Positions 1 to 10,900 of a stretch of 64,000 nucleotides of DNA are shown here, piece after piece. The notes below the pieces were generated by a model. It did no database searches. It was not told the DNA's origin and saw nothing but the letters and a program-made list of their open reading frames with translations. Both the position numbers and the translations under genes were made by a program. This stretch comes from CAZTQN01 sp964615765. GTDB lineage: Bacteria > Planctomycetota > Phycisphaerae > Phycisphaerales > UBA1924. The stretch spans positions 77,977 to 141,976 of the forward strand of contig CAZTQN010000007.1 in the NCBI GenBank assembly GCA_964615765.1. Direction: 5' to 3'. Positions within the stretch are counted from its first letter, which is position 1; each line of letters starts with the position of its first letter.

Positions 1-451
1 AAAGGGCCCGGACGACGGCGTCGCGGCGATCGGCTCGAAGCTCGCCGCGGAGATCTACGGGGTCACGGTGCTGTTCGAGAACATCGAGGACCAGACGAGC
101 AACATCACGCGGTTCTTCGTGCTCTCCAAGCAGAAGGCCCAGCCCAGCCCCAAGCCGGACAACGCCGCGGGCCCGCACGTGAGCAACGACAAGACGAGCA
201 TCATGTTCGCGACGCTCAACGAGCCGGGGGCGCTGGTGAACGTGCTGTCGGTCTTCCAGCGCGCGGGGATCAACCTGTCGCACATCGACAAGCGCCCGTC
301 CGGGCGGACCAACTGGGCGTACACGTTCTTCATCGACGCCGAGGGGCACGTGGACGACCCGTGGTTCGCCGCGGCGGTGCAGCAGGCCAAGGGCCTGTGC
401 CGCGAGCTGCACGTGCTGGGCAGCTACCCGCGCAGCCGCCGGATCCTGTGA
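1..451 (+). CDS. pheA: Prephenate dehydratase, C-terminal part (5' truncated by window edge)
   Basis: Only the last 149 codons are present, read from base 2. The visible part starts at the end of the periplasmic-binding-like catalytic domain: AAIGSKLAAEIYGV, then ENIEDQTSNITRFFV, which matches the N-I-x-D-x-x-x-N-x-T-R-F motif of prephenate dehydratases. A regulatory ACT domain follows (KTSIMFATLNEPGALVNVL, then NLSHIDKRPS, the ESRP-like phenylalanine-binding stretch). The enzyme converts prephenate to phenylpyruvate in phenylalanine synthesis and is normally feedback-inhibited through the ACT domain. Whether a chorismate mutase domain is fused at the N-terminus cannot be seen. The gene converges on the next one, 24 bases after its stop, with no clear terminator between them. 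Confidence 0.93.
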   Translation, partial: KGPDDGVAAIGSKLAAEIYGVTVLFENIEDQTSNITRFFVLSKQKAQPSPKPDNAAGPHVSNDKTSIMFATLNEPGALVNVLSVFQRAGINLSHIDKRPSGRTNWAYTFFIDAEGHVDDPWFAAAVQQAKGLCRELHVLGSYPRSRRIL

Positions 452-475
452 TGTCGGTGAAGCCCGCCGCCCGCG

Positions 476-1396
476 TCAGATGTTGATCGAGAGGCCGTAG
501 TCGTACACGCCCGGCGTGAGCGCGTAGTGCGCGACCTGGATGAAGTACGCGCCCGGGGCGAGGTTGGTCAGGTCGATCCGGTCCTGCCCGAGATAAGCGC
601 TGGCGCTGTCGACCGTCTGCCCGCTGGCGTTGAACAGGACAAGGTTCAGCGGCGACCCGGTGGTGAGCACGACATTGCGGGTCGAGCCGGCGGCCCCGGT
701 GAGTTCGAAGCGGAAGACGTCGTACGTGTCGCCGAGCTTCAGCCCGCTCAGCGTGCGCGTCGAGGTGACAAAGCCCAGGTTGGGCGAGTTGGGCACCCCG
801 GCCGGTCGAGCGGCGACCTCTTCCCGTGAGTCGTTGCCTTCAAAGACGTCCTCATCCACCGGCGGCGGGGGCGGGGGGGGAGGCTGCGGCGGCGTCTGCA
901 GGCGGAGCGCGTACGACGGGTTGGTCGCCCCGGCCTTGCCCAACACCCGGATGAGATACGACCCCGGGGCCACGCCGCTGAGAGAGATGATCTCGGCGTT
1001 GGTGTTCCCGACGCTCTGACGCACCAGCCGGTTGCCGGCGACGGTGCGGAGCTGCAGGTCCAGGTTCCCGTTCGCGTTGTTGAAGTTCAGCCGGATGAGG
1101 TGTTCGGCGGTGCCGGTGCCCTGGAGTTCGATCCGGAAAAAGTCCGACCGGTCCAGCAGCTTCAAGTTGCGGACAAACCGGAGCCCGGCGACCGGGCCAA
1201 GATTGGGGCTGGCGACGACCCCGGCCGGCCGGTTGACCACGTCGCGGGGGAAGTCGTTGTTCTCGAACCGGTCGTCCGGCGCGCCGTTGAGGGCGAGGCG
1301 GGCTTCGAGGGCGTCGAGGGCGGGGGCGATGTCAGGCGCCCGGCGGCGGGCCGGTCGGGACAGTCGAGAGCCGGAGCCGCGCGCAAGCCAGTTCAT
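476..1396 (-). CDS. Secreted protein with LE-x-R-x-L sorting motif and two PPC-like beta domains
   Basis: A 306-residue protein. I chose ATG at 1396; a TTG five codons upstream is the alternative, and neither has a good ribosome site. The N-terminus is Arg-rich (RPARRR) and followed by LDALEARLALNG, the LE-x-R-x-L type motif at the start of planctomycete extracellular proteins. Two similar halves follow, separated by a run of prolines (PPPPPPPP near residue 175). Each half begins with D-x-FE-x-ND and contains a D-x-F-R-[IF]-EL strand, then a GxYxIRV/GAYFIQV strand near its end, as in bacterial pre-peptidase C-terminal (PPC) domains. No catalytic domain is present, so it is probably a surface or matrix protein. 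It is divergent from the giant exported protein at 1972. Confidence 0.75.
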   Translation of the reverse strand: MNWLARGSGSRLSRPARRRAPDIAPALDALEARLALNGAPDDRFENNDFPRDVVNRPAGVVASPNLGPVAGLRFVRNLKLLDRSDFFRIELQGTGTAEHLIRLNFNNANGNLDLQLRTVAGNRLVRQSVGNTNAEIISLSGVAPGSYLIRVLGKAGATNPSYALRLQTPPQPPPPPPPPVDEDVFEGNDSREEVAARPAGVPNSPNLGFVTSTRTLSGLKLGDTYDVFRFELTGAAGSTRNVVLTTGSPLNLVLFNASGQTVDSASAYLGQDRIDLTNLAPGAYFIQVAHYALTPGVYDYGLSINI

Positions 1397-1971
1397 CAAG
1401 GTCGTTCCCAAGGGGTCAGGGGACAGCGGGTCGGGTTGGACAAGTCAAGGCGAACCAGCAAGACCCAAACCGGCGGTTAGCCAGTAGCGCGGCGCGGCGG
1501 GGCGCGCGGAGCGACCGACGCCGTCCCGGCAACAGTACGATGCAGCCCCAGCGGGCGATCGGTTCCCGGAAAAAAAGCGCGGCGGGGGGTTGAAGTTGGG
1601 GCGGCTGGGCCGTCTGGAACCCGTGTGGAACCCTTGCCACGGGCGTTTCGTATGGCCCCTCGGACGCCGACCGCGCGGTGCGCGGGTGATCGTGCATGCC
1701 CATGGGTGTGCGTCACTTGCGGCCCGCATGCCGGGTCGGTACCCTGCCTCCCCCACGGATGGATCGTGCGGGGCGTGCGCAGGGATGCGGCGCGAGCAGC
1801 ACCCGGGCCCCCCGGCCCGGGTCGAACCCGCCCGAGGCGCGAATACCCGCCCACGCGGAACACCGCCAGGACCACCGTTCGCTTTGAGACCGCGATGCGC
1901 CGCACTGCGAACGATCGATGACCCCATGACCGTGGTTGCCCGTCGTTGATACCGACCGCCCGGGAGCAGAT
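1397..1971. other. Divergent intergenic region, 575 bases, with one strong hairpin
   Basis: This region separates two divergently transcribed exported-protein genes and must hold both promoters, but I could not fix a convincing -35/-10 pair. A perfect 9-bp inverted repeat (ACCCGGGCC, loop CCCC, GGCCCGGGT) lies at 1801-1822. It has no T-run, so it is not an obvious terminator. A run of seven A residues lies at about 1570. GGAG at 1963-1966 is the ribosome site of the gene at 1972. No protein-coding signal was found. Confidence 0.5.
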
Positions 1972-4900
1972 ATGAAGATTGCCCGTCGCTGGAACTTCCG
2001 CCCGCTGACCTCGCTGGCCGCGCTCTTCTCGCGCACCCCGGCGGCGAACCCGGCGCGCCGCCCCGCCGCCCGGCTCGCCCGACGCTCGGGCATGGCCCAC
2101 GACGGCATGACCCTGGACACCCTCGAACAGCGCCAACTGCTGTTCGTCCTCACCATCACGCCCGACCTGGTCGACCCGGCCACCGGCCTGGGCACGGTGC
2201 AGTCCAACCCCTTTGCCTATGTCATCCCGCGGTTCAACATCGAGATTCCCGACCCGGACGACGACAACGACCCCGTCATCGAAGACTTTGACGACGAGAT
2301 GGACCCGTGGACGCAGGTCGTCCCGCCCGCCGCCCCGAACCCCACGGACTTTGACGAGTCCAACATCCGCCTGACCTATCGCGGCCCGACGCCCAACCCG
2401 GTGACGCTCGGCCGGATCGGCGGCACGGGGATGGCCAACCAGTTCCTCAACGTCTCGCTCAACACGACCGACGTCGTCACCTTCACCTTCTTCAACGAGT
2501 CCCAGGGCACCACCCCGCCGACCCAGCGCCTGGCCATCGCCACCAGCCTGACCATCCGCAACGGCCCGGACGGCAACCCTCTGCGCACCGACATCAACGG
2601 GACGCGCCTGGAACTGCTCAACGGTCCGACCGTCGTGGCGACGTTCACCGGGGCCGCGCTCGCCGCGCTCGCCGTGCCCGTCGGCGGCGGGGCCCTCCGG
2701 TACGACATCAACTTCCCCGGCGGGTTCGACGCGTTCCGCTTCTCCAGCGCTCAGGATGCGCCGGCCAACAGCGCGTACTCCGATTCGTTCATCATCGACA
2801 GCATCTCCACCACCTTCCCCACGCAGCGCTTCGCGCAGTCCGTTACCGACGCCGTCTTCGGGGCCATCATCACCTTCACGGGCCCGGCCGGGGCCACGCT
2901 CGACATCCGCGACGCGTATGACGCCCCGCTGGTCGAGACCCTCCGCGCCCTGCCCCCGCCCGGGTCCGAACTGCCCGAGATCGACCGCAACGGCGACGGG
3001 ATCCCCGATTACAACGACGGCATCGGCCGCATCATCATCAACGGCACCAACGCCGACTCGGGCTTCAGCATCATCGGCGGGACCGTCGTCCAGAACACCG
3101 GCCCGCTGATGACCGCCGACATCCCGGGCGACGGCGGGTGGAAGCTCGTCGTCACCGACCCCAACGGTCAGCTCGACGCGTTCGAGGACGCCGGCTTCGG
3201 GTTCACCTTCTCCGACAGCGGCGACGGCATCATCGGCCTGCCCGAGAACAGCGGGTCGGTCATCATCGGCAACCCGTACCTCCGCAACCGCACCAACAGC
3301 GACACCTACTTCATCAGCCCCGGCCCCAACTTCAGCAACCCGGCCCACGGCCTGGTCGTCAACGGCACCATCGGCATGGCCCGCATCGACGGGCCGCTGT
3401 TCGGCTTCACCCGCGCCGGCGCCGTCGAGCGCCTGAGCGCCGGCGCGCTGTACGGCTCGATCGCCATCACCGGCGACGCCGGGCAGATCCTCATCGCCTC
3501 CGACGCGGGCTCGTGGTACTCCGAAGACGACGAGGACGTTGCCCCGAACAACAACCCGGCCGTCGATACCGGCTCGCGCATCACTGTTGGCCGCACCGTG
3601 CGCGAGATCGCCGTCGCCGGACGCAGCACCGCCGACATCGAAGTGCTCGGCGACATCAACAACGCCGCCCGCCCCACGCTGAACTTCCGCGACTTCTACT
3701 CCGCCGAAGTCACCTACTGGATCCCGCGCATCGCGACGGCGGTCGCCACCACGCAGGAGAGCATCGCGCTCGACAACACGGCCAACTGGCGCGGGCGGGC
3801 CACCGCCGCAAGCCCCGGCGTGGGCGTCGTCTTCGGCGACACGTGGCTCCGTAACGACGCCGTGCAGGGCGCCGAATACGTCGGGTACAACGGGACCTCG
3901 GTCCGCGTCTTCGGCGCGCTCAACGGGCACGACCCGATCGCGACGGCCCAGGACCGCACCGATGTGTACGCCTTCCCGGCCGACCCGACGCGAGAGGTCG
4001 TCATCTCCGCCATCGACCCCGCGACGGGCGCCGGCGGGACGCTCCCGTTCGCCAACGGCGCGTACGCCCGCATCGTCGACCGCGACGGGCGCGTCGTCGC
4101 CGCCGTCGACTCCGACGCCGGCCTCCCCGGTCGCGGGACCGGCGGGTACCGCGGCGGGCAGCAGTTCATCCGCTTCCGCCCCGAACGCGCCGACACCTAT
4201 TACCTGGTCATCAACGACGGGAACGCCGACCAGCAGGTCGGCACGCCCTACGGCGTGCAGATCGACGGCATGGCCCCCGTCACCTTCGGCTCGCTTCGCA
4301 CGGGCGGGACGCTCGGCGCCGTCGTCGAAGGCGGCTTCGTGCTCCCCGGGCAGGGCGAGGACCGCTTCGTGCTGAGCGTGCTGGCCGGCAACCTGGGCGC
4401 GATCCGCGCCGGCGTCGGCTACGTCACCGGCGGGGCCGCCGTCTCCAACGCCGACGCCATCACCAACACCAATCAGACCGAGAAGGCGTTCTACTCGCTC
4501 GGCGCCGGGTCGATCAACGTCGCCGGCTCGCTGCACTCGGTGTACGTCGGCTCGGACATCCGCGGGACGCAGATCGCCGTCGGCGGGGACCTCGGCACCA
4601 TCGCCACCGGCCGCGGGCCCACCCCGGGCCAGAGCGTCAACGTCGGCGACCTATACGCCGCCGAGATCCGTGTCGGCGGGCGCATCGCGCTGCTCGACAT
4701 CACCGGCGGGATCGCGATCGACCAGGTCGGCTCGCCCACCGACGCCGACAACCGCAACGGGATCGTCAGCATCGCGACCGGGCGCAACCCGTCGCTCAGC
4801 GGCGACATCGGACAGATCCTCGTCGGCGCGTATGTGCAGGGCAACGGGCTGGAGATCATCACCTCCGACGGGTCGGTGTTCGACCAGTTCCGCGTCGGCA

Positions 4901-7900
4901 TCAGCCCGGACGTCGGCAACACGGACTTCCCCGGCTTCTTCGTCAACACCACGCCGCTCATCCGCATGGGCCGCGGGTCGGACCTGCGCTTCGTCGACGC
5001 GCTGGTCCACCAGAGCACGACCAGCGCCGACACCTTCGTGCGCATCGCCTGGGGCGACACCATCCGCCTGACGGACGACAGCGGGGCCATCTTCGAAATC
5101 CTGATCACGGGCGGCAACGCCGGCACCATCCTCGCCCCCGGCCCGGCCCGCGGGTCGTTCGCCGACATCCGCCTCACGCCGGTCGACGGCTCCCTCGGTG
5201 CCGCCATCTCCCGTATCACCACCTCGCTGTTCGGCAACGCCGACCTGGTGGTGACGGCGATCACGCCGGGCGTGGTCTCGCTCGGCACGATCGTCGCCAA
5301 CATCGCCGCCGACGCCACCGGCGGCACCCCCGCGACGCCCACCGGCAGCTCGCTCCGCTTCCTCAGCACCGCCACCGGCGAGTCCGAGATCGACGTCGGG
5401 CTCATCAACACGCTCAACGGCAACCTACTGAACCTCAGCAACACCACCGTCAACGGCGACTTCGTCGCCCTTGACCTGGCCGGCGTCCGCAACGTCTCCA
5501 TCGCGGGCGACCTGGGCCGCACGCAGGTCAACTCCGGCTGGGTCTCCGGCCTGCTCGGTCCGTTCCTGGGCATCGGCGCCAAGGGCGGCGGTGGCGGCGG
5601 CGACGCGGGCGGCCCGCTCGGCATCGACGGCGACGCCGTCAACGAGTGGAGCGGCGGCACCTACCAGGGCATCACCGCGGGGTTCGGCACTCCGGCGCCC
5701 CTCGAGATCATCGGCTCGCCCATCGACCCGTACCTCAACGGGCTCCGCGTCCGCGGCGGGGACGTCATCAACGTCGCCGTCACCGGCGCCGTCGGCGATG
5801 TCCTCATCGAAGGCGGGGATCTGCTCCAGCTCACCGCCAACTCCGACGGCGACCGCTCCGGCCGCTTCCAGGGCATCGTCGGCACCGTCTACGCCAGCAG
5901 CATCGGCCTCATCGATGTCGGCGACGGGCTCGCGGGCAGCGGCGCCGGCCCGCTCGCGCAGGCCGGCATCTTCGCCGACAACACCATCTTCAACGTCACC
6001 GCCGGGCGCGGGCTCAGCCCCGTGCTGGGCGGCGTGATCGCCGCCGCCGGACAGGGCGGCCCGCTCAGCACGCTGGGCGCCGGCGCCGACCTCCGCGTGT
6101 TCATCCCGGCCGGCACGCCGGGCGTCGCGGGCATCGCCCTGGTCACCGTCACCGACGGCCAGATCGACAACGCCTGGATCGGGGCTCAGTTCCTCGAAGA
6201 CTTCTGGCAGGCCCCCATCGGCGTCGCCGACCAGCCCGTCAACAGCGCCGAAGCACGCAGCGTGCAGATCACCGGCGGCAACCTGTTCCGCTCCCGCGTG
6301 GGCGGGGGTCTGGTGGGCGACATCAACATCACCGGCGGCGCGTTCGACGCCTCCAGCGTCAACTCTTCCAGCACCATCGGCACCATCACCGCCGACGAGT
6401 TCCGCAACTCGCTCCGCTTCGGGCAGGACTACGAGCGCATCGCCAGCCGCATCACCACCGTCGCCGCCGTCGCGGGCATCGACGCCCGCACCGGCGTGAT
6501 CTCCGACCTCAACGTCGAGATCGGCACCAACATCGGGCGCATCTCCGCCCGCACCATCCTCCAGAGCCTCTTCGAAGTCACCGGGCGCATCGACGACTTC
6601 AACGCCACCGACGACATCCGCGGCGTCACCGTCTCCACCGGCAACCTCGTCCGCCTCAACGCCGGCGGCGACATCCGCCTGTCCAGCATCTCCGCCTCCG
6701 GCCCCATCCAGACGCTGACGGCGGGCGGCGAGATCACGCAGGTCGCCATCGAGGCCGCCGGCCCCGATGCCCGCATCGACACCGTCCGCGCCCAGGGCCT
6801 GCTGCAGGGCACGATCTCGGCGACCGGCAACATCGGCATCGTCGAGTCCGTCTCCAGCGACGTCGCCGCCGACATCCAGACCCGCCTGTTCCCCGGCCGC
6901 ACCCAGGTGCCCGGCCTCGCCACGCTCACCGCCGGGCGCGACTACGTCGGCTCGCTCATCATCCTCGGCAACACCGGGACGATCACCGTCGGGCGCAACA
7001 TCGCCCTGTTCGGGCAGACCAACCCCGTGCTCGACCTCCGCGGGAACCTCGGCTCCATCGACGCCGGGAGCGGGCAGATCTACTCCGACGTCCAGGTCGG
7101 CCAGAGCATCACCGGCACCATCACCATCGGGCGCGTCAACATGCGCCCCGGGACCGACCGCGTCTCCACCGCCGGCATCGTCGCCTTCGGCCGCATTAAC
7201 TCGGTCATCGTCAACGGAGATCTCGGCGGGAACATCACCTCCCGCTCCGGCGGCATCGGCTCCATCACCATCAACGAGGGCTCTGTCCGCCCGACGTCCA
7301 CCATCACCGTCGCTGACGGCGCGCTCACCACGCTCACCATCAACGGCGGCGACCTCTTGGGCGACGTGCTCGTCGACGGGGACATCGGCACCATCGCCCT
7401 GCTCCCCGGCGCCAGCAACTTCGTCGGGAACATCGGCGTCGCCGACGCCAAGCGCAACAGCACCCAGTTCCGCAACGACATCCGCAACCAGCTCCCCCCC
7501 GGCGTGCAGCGCACCGCCGGGCTCGACGGCGTGCTGATCTCCGCCTCCGGCTCCATCGCCAATATCAACGTCTCCACCGGCGGGATCTGGGAGTCCCGCA
7601 TCATCGCCGGCGTCAACATCGACTCGATCACCGTCCGCGGGGCCGTCCGCAACGACGGTCTCACCACCGGCACCAACAGCCAGTTCGTCGCCGGGCAGAC
7701 CATCGGGTCCATCACCGTCGGCGCCCTGGCCTCGGGCGTCGGCATCGTCGCCGGCGTGCGGTCGCTCGGCGCCGACCAGGCCCTGGGCGGCACCGGCGTC
7801 AACGCCGACGTGCTCGGCCCCGGGCGCATCGACAGCGTCCGCCTCAACGGCGCCAGCGCCGCCAACACCTTCGTCTCCGCCGGCATCGCGCCCGACGCCT

Positions 7901-10900
7901 CGGGCAACTACAACACCGCCGGCTCGTTCACCGTCGGCGGGGTCTCCAGCATCGGCACCGTCTTCGCTCGCCGCGCCACCAACGTCTCGGTCTTCACCGA
8001 CGGCGCCCGCGGCACCGTCTCGCCCGGCATCCGTGTCGGCGGGCGCATGCTGCCCCCGGTCGACAGCAGCCGCGTGATCAACACCGGCACCCCCGGCGAG
8101 ACCAACGTCCCCGCCGGCACGCCCTTTGCCTTCACCACCAGCTCCGGCCAGAACGCCACCCTGCTCTTCAGCGGGCCCGGGCGCGTGCTCTGGCTGGATT
8201 CCTCCAAGCGCTTCCGCTTGGTCAACACCACCAGCGCCACCAGCCTCACCATCTCCCGCTCCGCCAGCGGGCCCATCAGCGGGCTCACCGTGCTGGGCAA
8301 CTCCAACGCCGCTCTCGGCACCCTCACCGTCAACGCCCAGTGGAACGGCGGGTCGGTGCTCTACGTTGACGGCGGGATCACCACCGCGACGTTCAACGGC
8401 ATCGTGAACACCACCGGGCTCATCGGCACCGGCGGGAACATCACCACGCTGACGTTCAACCGCGCGTTCACCTCGGGCAACCTCGAGGCCGGGCGCGTGA
8501 CCATGCTCGACCTCAACAACAACGTCGGCGCCAACGCGTCGATCCGCACCGCGAGCATCACCACCGTCACCGTCGCCGGCGTCCTCCGCGGCCGCATCAG
8601 CTCCGACGCCTCCATCACCACCTTCACCGCCGGCTCGATCGACGGCGGGGGCGTCCGCTCCGGCGGGTCCATCACCACCATCACCACCGGCGCCGTCAAC
8701 CGCGGGCAGATCTCCGCCTACGGCAACCTCCCCAGCGTCACCATCAACGGCAACGTCAACGAGTCCACCATCCTCGCCGGGGCCGACCTCGGGGCCGACG
8801 CCGACTTCGGCGGCACCGGCTTCGACGCCGACCGCGTCTCCAACGGGACGCTCGGCACACTGACGGTCAGCGGCAACTTCCAGAAGTCCGACGCCGCCGC
8901 CGGCGTGCTCCGAGGGACCTCGGGCTACCTCGGCAACCCGGACGCGCGGGCCGCCGCGGGCCGCTCGGCCGTCCAGACCGTCACCATCGCCGGCAACCTC
9001 GTCGGCTCGACGCTCAACAGCGAGCAGTTCCGCGTCGCATCGACGGGCGCGATCGGCACCGTCTCGGTCGCCGGCCGCCCCTTCAGCGGGAGCGGCAACT
9101 TCCTCGTCCAGCCCGGCGTCACCATCGCCGTCCCCGTCCGCATCGACGGGCTCCGCGTCACCGAGAACAGCCGCACCTACTCCGCGACCATCACCTTCAA
9201 CCAGCCCATCGACCAGGCCACGCTCTCCTCGGCCCTGTCGATCACCGAACTGCGCAGCGGCGGCTCGGTCACCGTCGGCCTGGCTGAAGGCACCGACTAC
9301 ACCCTCCGCTACGACGCCGTCCGCCGCGAGGCCATCATCTCCTTCAACCGCGCCGTCACGTCACGCTCGCTCCCGCAGCAGCCCGGCGTCCCCGGCCCCG
9401 GCGTGTACCAGTTCCGCCTGTCCGGCGCCACCCTCCGCGGGTCGACGCAGGACTCGCTGCTCGACGGCAATGCCGACGGCTCCGCCGGCGACGACTGGGC
9501 CCGCAACGACGTCGTCGGTGACGCCGGCGACAAGATCAACCCGGCCAACCCCACGCAGCTCCCGACCATCGACTTCTACGGCGCGGCCGACCTCGACCTG
9601 GTCCTCCGCACCGACGTCAGCCTCGGCTCGCTCCCGCAGGTCAATAACACCTACACCCTCCGCGGCGTCGCGGGCGATCACCCCGACACCAACCCGCTCA
9701 ACTTCCGCTCCGGCGGCGACGTCGACGTCTACCGCATCAGCCTCCGCGCGGGCCAGATCGTCCGCATGAGCGCCCTCCGCGGCGTCGGCCAGCAGGCCGC
9801 CCGCGCCGTCTACAACGCCGCCGGTCAGCCCATCGTCATCAGCGGCGGCTCCGGCTTCCAGACCGACGCCGCCCTCCCGGGCCTCCGCCGCCTGCCCAAC
9901 GACGTCTCCGACTCCGACCTGCTCGCCACCCCTGAAGACCAGTACCTGGTCACGCAGACCGGCACCTACTTCATCGTCATCTCCTCCGCCCTCTCCGACG
10001 GCGCCAACACCGGGCTGGTCGACATCGCCAACCCGAACATCATCACCGACGTCGCGCCCATCGGCGGGGCCGTCGGCGCCTACGAGTTCGACATCCAGGT
10101 CTTCGACGACCAGGACTCCGGCTTCGTCGGCGACACCGCCTCCGGCACCGGCGCTCAGGTCGCTTACGCACCCGTCCCCGCCGTCTTCGCCGGCCCGGAC
10201 GGCACCTTCGGCACCGGCGACGACCTCCAGACCTTCGTCACCGGCGACTGGACCTTCCGCCTGAGCAGCGGGCCCACCGGCCCCAGCGACCGCGCCACCG
10301 TCGTCCGCGGGACCAACTCCCGCGGGTGGGTCTCCGAACGCCGCTCCGCTACCGACGGGACCTTCGGCGGGCCCAACGACCGCCTCACCGTCAACATCGC
10401 CTCCTCCATCGGCCTGCCCGACACCGTCGGCCGCCCGGCGACCGTCTCGCCCGACGTCGACGTGTTCACCCTCAACAACGGGCAGCCCATCGCCCCGGGC
10501 ACCCGGATCCGCGCCACGCTCCGCCTCACGGAACGCGGCTCGAACCTGGGCCTGTCGCAGGAAGTCGTGGGCCGCTTCGCCCGCGGGCTCGACGGCGACA
10601 ACGTCACCCTCTTCGAACGCATCGCCCTCCGCCCGACGGTGCAGCTGGGCGTCTTCGAACTGCAGGCCGGCGTCGGCTTCGACAACGCCCGCCTCGTCGG
10701 CGCCCCCAGCGAAATCCTCCCCACCGGCGCGCAGCCCGCGTCCACCACGACCAACGGGCAGACGTCCTACGGCTACGACGCCAACGGCGACTTCTTCTTC
10801 GAGTTCCTCGCCCCCGGCGCTCAGGGCATCGACGGGCTCGTCCCCGCCGTCTACGCCCTCGCACTGCAGGGCTCCATCCGCAGCGACTACAACATCGAGA

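Noticed and set aside
1477..4536. Long minus-strand open frame of 1019 codons opposite the giant exported protein
   Set aside because: Its product is Asp/Gly/Val/Arg-rich with no motif, and it mirrors the codon pattern of the plus-strand gene, which has clear repeats and an export motif.
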